A stretch of DNA of 64,000 nt from Trissonchulus latispiculum (lineage: Eukaryota > Nematoda > Enoplea > Enoplida > Ironidae). The stretch covers positions 96,219 to 160,218 of the forward strand of contig JASAND010015551.1 in the NCBI GenBank assembly GCA_030248195.1, given 5' to 3'. The position numbers and the translations under genes are program-made. The notes under the pieces were generated by a model, which did not search any database, had not been told where the DNA came from, and saw only the letters and a program-made list of their open reading frames with translations. Of this stretch, positions 30,001 through 39,000 are shown in pieces; the first letter of the stretch is position 1, and each line of letters starts with the position of its first letter.

Positions 30001-33000
30001 TAAAAAGGAAACATACGGTAGCTAAAATTTTAGATTCAGAACTTGACAACTTCAATGATGCAAAGTTATTCTCAATTATCTTATGCCCATCAACATGAGC
30101 AATAAATACAAACAACTGGTAAGAATAGACAGAAATTATACGTGCCGAAGTGGTATCCTAGTTTTCGGGTGTGGGTAAAACCCGGCCCCGGCTCCGGCCC
30201 CGGCCCCGGCGCATGCATTTGTTTTAGATGGGTAAAACACGGCCCCGGCCCCGGCGCAGGGTAAAACGCGGCCCCAATGTTTAGAAAACCCGGCGCAACT
30301 AAACACGTGCGTATACGTGTGTATTATGCATGCAAACACAGAATACATTGTATTCGCGTATAACTTGTCTTACGATAATGCAAACAGTACATATAATTCC
30401 TTGAAACAAAGAAAAGTATATATTGTTTTGTTTTAAAAGTCACTCAATTACATATTTTTCTTATACATTGCGTTTAATGAAACATTTGCATTTAATGAAA
30501 TAAATGCATAGCAAAAGTTTTGAATTTATTTTCACCATACATCACGAAGTTTTAAAACAATTTGAAACAATATTTAGAAACAATACGTAATTAAAAGACA
30601 TTCAAGAAATTTTGCTGACATATATAGTAACACCAAATAAAGAAAATGACGATAAATTTAAATTTTAAAATTCACAAATTATTAACTTGTAAAGTTTACT
30701 ATGGGGATAAGACATACCAAAATTTTCCGGTTCCCTTGATGTCCCCCTTGGAAAACGTAAAATTTGAAGTTTTTAAACATTAGGAATGTCTTAGGAATTA
30801 ATAGTATTGAATAATTTTAAGCTTTTTAATCGGTTCTTACAAAATATACTTCTTATCATTTCAAAATTATTTATTTTCATAAGTACAAACCATGAATTAA
30901 TACAAAATGGCTAGAAAAGGTTACGTAACACACAGTAAAGCATAAAACTCAGCTCATAAACTACGCCTTAAATCTTTACACACATGCGTAATTACACTTA
31001 CATCTCTGTTATACTGCATAAGAATTTACACTATAAAGTGCGCCGGGCTAGTGCGCCGGGTTTTACCCACTTATTAAACTCTGGGTGCGCCGGACTGGGG
31101 CCGGGGCCGGGTTTTACCCATGTGCGCCGGGGCCGGGGCCGGGGCCGGAGCCGGGTTTTACCCAAATCCTAGTTTTCGCTGATTGATTCAGGAAACTGGA
31201 TATGTGACAGCTGAGCTGAAAGACTCTTACAATCGGGAACACTGGCTTATTTCTTGGGATTTTTATGGGGGGGGGGGGCTGGATGGCGAGACCCATCGAC
31301 GGAGGGGTTCACCCAAATTGGGGACGTTTTTGGGGAAATTTTTGAAATTTTTATGTTTTTAAGTGTAAAACGGCGAGAAATCGTTAAAATGACTGCGTCT
31401 AAGTGTTTTTTAACTAAAATAGTGAAAATTTCCTTAAAAATCCGGCGACGCCGGGAACATTTTTGAAAATTTAGGGTAAAAATGGTAAAACTTGGCATTT
31501 TTGTTTATGGGGGAGGTCAGAGTTTATAGGAGGCTCCTCGAATAAGGGGGGGCGAATGGGGAGGCGTCCCCCACCCCCTCTCCCCACTAGGGATAAATCA
31601 GAACAACTAACTGGAGACTAAAAGACAATGGTAACTCCAAAATCTTGTTTTGATGTGAAATTTTCATGGGGTCGCAGAACACGAATCTGAAATTTCTTTT
31701 TTATTTAAGCTTCGTTAGCTAAGAACACGTTACTCTTACAACGTCAGTTTATACACACTGCGCTAACAGAGTTGAATAAAAAGAATTTAGTTTAGCTTCT
31801 TGTGATTTCGAAAATGGAATAAAACTTTACAGCAACATCGCAGACAAAACTTGGTCAGTTCGGTTTATCGATGCTCCTTGGTTCTCCTAACGAAAACATC
31901 AATCATCTTAACCTTAGTTTACGCTGAACCACCAAAAACCTAAATCGAAAAACTTACTGTAGATTCGCGTTCTGTGAATTGGGATCCGAAAAACCCCTAT
32001 GCACAATTTGCAATTTGCAAACAAAGCGGAGGCAAAAATGTTTGGTTCTTGATGGTTCCTTGCGAATCGAAAAAACTATATATACATAGAATTTTGCCAA
32101 ATCGAAAAATATATGTAATGTATATATATACCAAGTTACTGCTGATTTGTACAAGAGTTGCGGAAGCCGAAGGGAGGGGATCCCGAAAAGATACCATAAA
32201 TTAACTAAACCTACTTCTCCGTCCTGAAGAGGCACAATAGCAGAGAATTCGTAAGTGCAAATGACATCATTGACAGAATTGATGGGTCTTGTCGTTTCTT
32301 CACCAAAAAGCTCGGAACACTGAGCGCTGCTTTTAGCAAAATATTGCCATGGCTGAAAGGTTAGTCCATAGTCAGTAGATCTCTCAAGAACCCAAGCTGC
32401 TGGCCGAGGTGAATTTCCCATTTCAATTACAATGTAGGCAACATGAAACTCCTAAACACATATAAATACAAACTAAGAGACAAAAACAGCAAGCATAAAC
32501 ATTCATTTTTTACAAATCTCCTCTGAATGGGGATAGGATATCAGAATATCTGATAATAAATGGGAGCAATGGTTTTGTTGGATCACCCCGAGGTTTCAGA
32601 GAACTTGATATGCAAAAAATACAGCCTTCAAACATGTGCACGAGCCGTCCTTATTTATGAATACTGTTTATGGGGACATTATTTTTAGATTTCTCAATTT
32701 ATACTCGTATTAGTATTTAATTTCATTATTTTGTTGACGTTGAACATCGCAGAGCAGCCACAGCAAAGCTTATTCCTTTTTTATACAATGCTTTGAATTT
32801 TGTCCAAAAATAGTTGCAGAAAATAGGATTACTTCTTCACAGAATTCTGTATCCACAGAGGAAAATGTTGCAATAAAAAATGCATAAAATTGAGAAAGGA
32901 AGCCACAGTTGCAAACAATTCACTTCAGCTTCCCCTTTTGCAGTTCTATTCAGAGTTATTTTATGATGGCGGGTTTTCTGGCCTTTTTCTATTCGGTACT

Positions 33001-36000
33001 ATCAATCACAGTGCAGTCAACCATCCCTTGTATGCAGTGTCATTTTGTTTGCCTTTACAACAACCGTATTCGTTGTAATTTCTTGTAATTATCGTAATTT
33101 TCCCTCAGGCTCTAACGTTATCAACATGTTTAACTAAGATTTATAAACAACGAATATCATGAGACAGTGCGCAATAAAATCACCTTAACATGACATAGGT
33201 CCAGAATGTGCGCCGAAACCTCAGTACGTACGTAAGTATACGTATACATACGTACCTATATCAGAAAATGTTTTGATACCAACATAGGTCTACATTTAAA
33301 TTGTTGTTGTGCATTAGAATCGTATAATTCTCATTTCTGACACCTCTCTGTAACTTGAGTTGATGTATTGTTACGTCAGTCTGGCCTTTCCTATGGTCCC
33401 GTAATGAGCTTAATTTTACTACATAACATGAGTGATTTAGAATTGTCATCCAACACTTTGAAAAGTTCACTGTAGTTTTAAGTAGTAAATAGAAGTGGTC
33501 ACTCAGGAAGACTACAAAGCAACTGTCAATTGTCTTGTTTGTGTGGAAACGTTAACCTGGAATTTAGCCATCCGAATCTTTTCACCAATCCCCCTTCAAA
33601 CCAGGCTAGTTATTTTGTTTTGGTGGTTACTATGGTTAATAATTACTAGGATGCTACTTAAGGTTCAGAGATTTCAAAATTCAAAAATTTTCAATTAAGA
33701 ACGAAGTTTTTTCAAATATATTTAAAAAATTCAATTTTTAAATTTTCACAATCCTTAAATAATTGAAACTTTTTTGAAATAACTTAGCCTTAGGTTACAT
33801 TCCATCAGACTATTAACGCATTTGGATCATCCAAACTAGCAATCCAACCAAATAGGTTGAAAAGAAAGGGATATATAAAGGCCGGTTCACACTGACGCCT
33901 TAAAACTCAGTTTTAAGGTTTTAAGGTTTTAAGTTTTAAGCGACGTTGTTCACACTGAGTTTTAAGTTTTTAGTTTTAAGTTTTAAGAACTCCTTAAAAC
34001 TTAAAACTGGACTTGAAAATTGTTCAAGTCTTAAAACTAGTTTTAAGGATTTTAGTGCAGAACATAGCGTTTTGATTGACAGCTAGAGCAATCCTACCCT
34101 GTTAAAACTTAAAACTGGCAAACCAGTGTGAATCAATGCTTGCTAAAACTAAATTTCTTAAAACTAAAAACGTTAAAACTTAAAACCTTAAAACTTAAAA
34201 CTTCCGCAGTGTGAACCAGGCTTTAACGCATTTGGATCATCCAAACTAGCAATCCAACCAAATAGGTTGAAAAGAAAGGGATATATAAAGGCCGGTTCAC
34301 ACTGACGCCTTAAAACTCAGTTTTAAGGTTTTAAGGTTTTAAGTTTTAAGCGACGTTGTTCACACTGAGTTTTAAGTTTTTAGTTTTAAGTTTTAAGAAC
34401 TCCTTAAAACTTAAAACTGGACTTGAAAATTGTTCAAGTCTTAAAACTAGTTTTAAGGATTTTAGTGCAGAACATAGCGTTTTGATTGACAGCTAGAGCA
34501 ATCCTACCCTGTTAAAACTTAAAACTGGCAAACCAGTGTGAATCAATGCTTGCTAAAACTAAATTTCTTAAAACTAAAAACGTTAAAACTTAAAACCTTA
34601 AAACTTAAAACTTCCGCAGTGTGAACCAGGCTTTAACGCATTTGGATCATCCAAACTAGCAATCCAACCAAATAGGTTGAAAAGAAAGGGATATATAAAG
34701 GCCGGTTCACACTGACGCCTTAAAACTCAGTTTTAAGGTTTTAAGGTTTTAAGTTTTAAGCGACGTTGTTCACACTGAGTTTTAAGTTTTTAGTTTTAAG
34801 TTTTAAGAACTCCTTAAAACTTAAAACTGGACTTGAAAATTGTTCAAGTCTTAAAACTAGTTTTAAGGATTTTAGTGCAGAACATAGCGTTTTGATTGAC
34901 AGCTAGAGCAATCCTACCCTGTTAAAACTTAAAACTGGCAAACCAGTGTGAATCAATGCTTGCTAAAACTAAATTTCTTAAAACTAAAAACGTTAAAACT
35001 TAAAACCTTAAAACTTAAAACTTCCGCAGTGTGAACCAGGCTTTAACGCATTTGGATCATCCAAACTAGCAATCCAACCAAATAGGTTGAAAAGAAAGGG
35101 ATATATAAAGGCCGGTTCACACTGACGCCTTAAAACTCAGTTTTAAGGTTTTAAGGTTTTAAGTTTTAAGCGACGTTGTTCACACTGAGTTTTAAGTTTT
35201 TAGTTTTAAGTTTTAAGAACTCCTTAAAACTTAAAACTGGACTTGAAAATTGTTCAAGTCTTAAAACTAGTTTTAAGGATTTTAGTGCAGAACATAGCGT
35301 TTTGATTGACAGCTAGAGCAATCCTACCCTGTTAAAACTTAAAACTGGCAAACCAGTGTGAATCAATGCTTGCTAAAACTAAATTTCTTAAAACTAAAAA
35401 CGTTAAAACTTAAAACCTTAAAACTTAAAACTTCCGCAGTGTGAACCAGGCTTTAACGCATTTGGATCATCCAAACTAGCAATCCAACCAAATAGGTTGA
35501 AAAGAAAGGGATATATATTAACGCATTTGGATCATCCAAACTAGCAATCCAACCAAATAGGTTGAAAAGAAAGGGATATATAAAGGCCGGTTCACACTGA
35601 CGCCTTAAAACTCAGTTTTAAGGTTTTAAGGTTTTAAGTTTTAAGCGACGTTGTTCACACTGAGTTTTAAGTTTTTAGTTTTAAGTTTTAAGAACTCCTT
35701 AAAACTTAAAACTGGACTTGAAAATTGTTCAAGTCTTAAAACTAGTTTTAAGGATTTTAGTGCAGAACATAGCGTTTTGATTGACAGCTAGAGCAATCCT
35801 ACCCTGTTAAAACTTAAAACTGGCAAACCAGTGTGAATCAATGCTTGCTAAAACTAAATTTCTTAAAACTAAAAACGTTAAAACTTAAAACCTTAAAACT
35901 TAAAACTTCCGCAGTGTGAACCAGGCTTTAACGCATTTGGATCATCCAAACTAGCAATCCAACCAAATAGGTTGAAAAGAAAGGGATATATAAAGGCCGG

Positions 36001-39000
36001 TTCACACTGACGCCTTAAAACTCAGTTTTAAGGTTTTAAGGTTTTAAGTTTTAAGCGACGTTGTTCACACTGAGTTTTAAGTTTTTAGTTTTAAGTTTTA
36101 AGAACTCCTTAAAACTTAAAACTGGACTTGAAAATTGTTCAAGTCTTAAAACTAGTTTTAAGGATTTTAGTGCAGAACATAGCGTTTTGATTGACAGCTA
36201 GAGCAATCCTACCCTGTTAAAACTTAAAACTGGCAAACCAGTGTGAATCAATGCTTGCTAAAACTAAATTTCTTAAAACTAAAAACGTTAAAACTTAAAA
36301 CCTTAAAACTTAAAACTTCCGCAGTGTGAACCAGGCTTAATCCATTTATCAGCTGCACGGCTAAAACTTGCTGACTGTTAAGCTGACTTGCTTAATCCGT
36401 TGGGTGTGGGGTGGGTAAAACCCGGCCTCGGCGCATGCATTTGTTGTAGGTGGGTAAAACACGGCCCCGGCCCCGGCGCGGGGTAAAACCCGGCCCCAAT
36501 GTTTAGAAAGCCGGCACAGTTAAACACGTGCATATATATATATACGTGTGTATTGTGCATGCAAATATATACAGAATACATTGTATTTGCTTACGATAAT
36601 GCAAACAGTATATACAATCCCTTGCAACAATGGAAAAGTATATTATCACATTGATTTGTTTTCATTATGATTTTTTCAGTTAAGTCGCGTAATTACATAT
36701 TTTTCTTATACACATGCTTTTAATCAAACATTTGCATATAATGAAATAAAGGCATAGCAAGTTTTGAATTTATTTTTACCATACATCTCGAGTTTTAAAA
36801 CAATTTGAAACAATATTTTGAAACAATACGTAATTAAAAAGCATTCAAGACATTTTGCTGACAGTTACACCAAATAAAGAAAATAACGATGAATTTAAAT
36901 TTTAAAATTCAAAAATTATTAACTTGTTAAGTTTACTATAAGACATACCAAAATTTTCCAGTTCTCCTTGATGTCCCCCTTGAAAAACGTTAAACTTAAA
37001 TTTTTTAAACTTTAGGAATGTCTTGGGGATTAATAATCAGGCCCGCACCCAGGATTTTGAAAAGGGGGGGTCCAAGGTAAAACGTAAGAGGGGTCTGGGG
37101 GGTGGAGCCCCCCAGAAGTTGATGAATTTTTGCATTTTTGCCCAAAAAACAGTACATTGGACGTTTATTTCTTGTAAAAAGTGAATTATCGCGCCGAAGG
37201 CGCGAAAATTTTTTAAAAATAGCAGTTTTTGCCATAAAAATAGCAAAAATTTTCCATTTTGTCATCCCAAAAGGGGGGGGTCTAGACCCCTTGAACCCCC
37301 CCCCCCTGGGTGCGGCCTTGTTAATAATATTGGATAATTTGAAGCTTTTTAATCGGTTCTTACAAAATATAATACATATATTTTAAAATTATTTATTTTC
37401 ATAAGTACCAACCATGAATTAATACAAAATGGCTACAAAAGGTTGCGTAACACACTGTAAAGTATAAAACTCAACTCATAAACTACGCCTTAAATCCTTA
37501 CAGATAAGCGTGGTTACACATACACCTCTGTTATACTACATAAGAATTTACACTGTAAGTGCGCCGGTGTCGTAACCTATTTTGTCACCTATGCTAAAAT
37601 GTCACCTAAGCTAATTTTTCACAGAAAAGGCTTGTTACTTTTCCAGGATCTTTTCCACAATCCCCCCCTCAATACGAACTGGTTGGATTGGGGGTTATTG
37701 GATGATCCAAATGCGGTCATATTTTGGGAAGATGTTACCTGATGCTCAGTAATTTTAAAAATTTATAAAATTTTAAATTTTTTAAAATTTTAAAATTTTT
37801 TAAATTTTAAAATTTTTGAATGTTTTTAAAATTTTCTGATAGATTCGATGATGCTGAACATTTTTCCTTCTTGCAGCAACATCTGAAAATGCTTCTTACG
37901 ATCTCTACAGCGGCTCTAACTGTAAAGATCAAAGGAAATTGCCGCCAACAATAGGCACACGATTACTGCTGTATACAGGCGGCGTTTTCCTTTGATCTTT
38001 ACAGTTAGAGCAGCTATAGAGATCGCAGGAAGCATTTTCAGATGTTGCTACAAAAAGGAAAAATGCTCAGCATCATCGAATCTATTAGAAAATTTTAAAA
38101 AAATTCAAAAATTTTGAAATTTAAAAAATTTTAAAATTTTAAAAAATTTAAAATTTTATAAATTTTTGAAATTACTGAGCCTCAGGCAGCACCTTCGCAA
38201 AATATAAACGGATTTGGATCACCCAATAACCCACAATCCATCTAGTTCGTATTGAGGGGGGGATTGTGGAAAAGATCCCTTTTCCAATCTCGTTATTTTT
38301 AATGGCATTGGATAGCTCTTGCAAAGACTATTGTTTTGATATAAAATATTGTGGCAATTAAGCTAATTATAGCTGCTAATTAACATTTAAAATTAACATA
38401 GGAAAATTTCAAATTTTAGGTAAAACATATCATGGTGTATATCATTCGAAAGCTCTTGACGTCGCGGATTCAAAGGGCTCACAATTAAGCCAACTAATTG
38501 GCCTAGCAATAGCTTCATATGTTACCTAAAAATAGATTTTTCGGCTAAAGTTTCGGATAGCTTAGCTGATTGGCTTAATTGTTAGCCCAAGCCCACTGAA
38601 TCCGCGTCGTCAAGAGCTTTCGAATGATATACAACATGATATGTTTTACCTAAAATTTAAAATTTCCTATGTGAATTTTAAGTGTTAATTAGCAACTATA
38701 ATTAGCTTAATTACCACAATATTTTATATCAAAACAATAGTCTTTGCAAGAGCTATCCAATGCCATTAAAAATAACGAGATTGGAAAAGTAACAAGCCTT
38801 TTCTGTGAAAAATTAGCTTAGGTGACATTTTAGCATAGGTGACTAAATAGTATACGACACCGGGCCAGTGGCCGGGTTTTACCCAGACCCAATCCGTTTA
38901 AGCGTTTTAATCCACGCTTCTATGAACACGTTTTCTTAGTCTGTTAGTGGGTAAAGGTACAGTTTTCAAACAAATAAACAAATAAACTGAACAGAAAGAA

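Larger units (their letters stand above)
36402..38890. mobile_element. GGGTTTTACCC-ended element, second copy, enlarged by nested insertions
   Basis: Flanked by AATCCGTT at 36394-36401 and 38891-38898. Ends and interior match the intron 3 copy. It is 1.5 kb longer because other elements have inserted at 37038-37320 and 37568-38859. It adjoins the 410-bp array within laminin intron 2. Confidence 0.8.
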
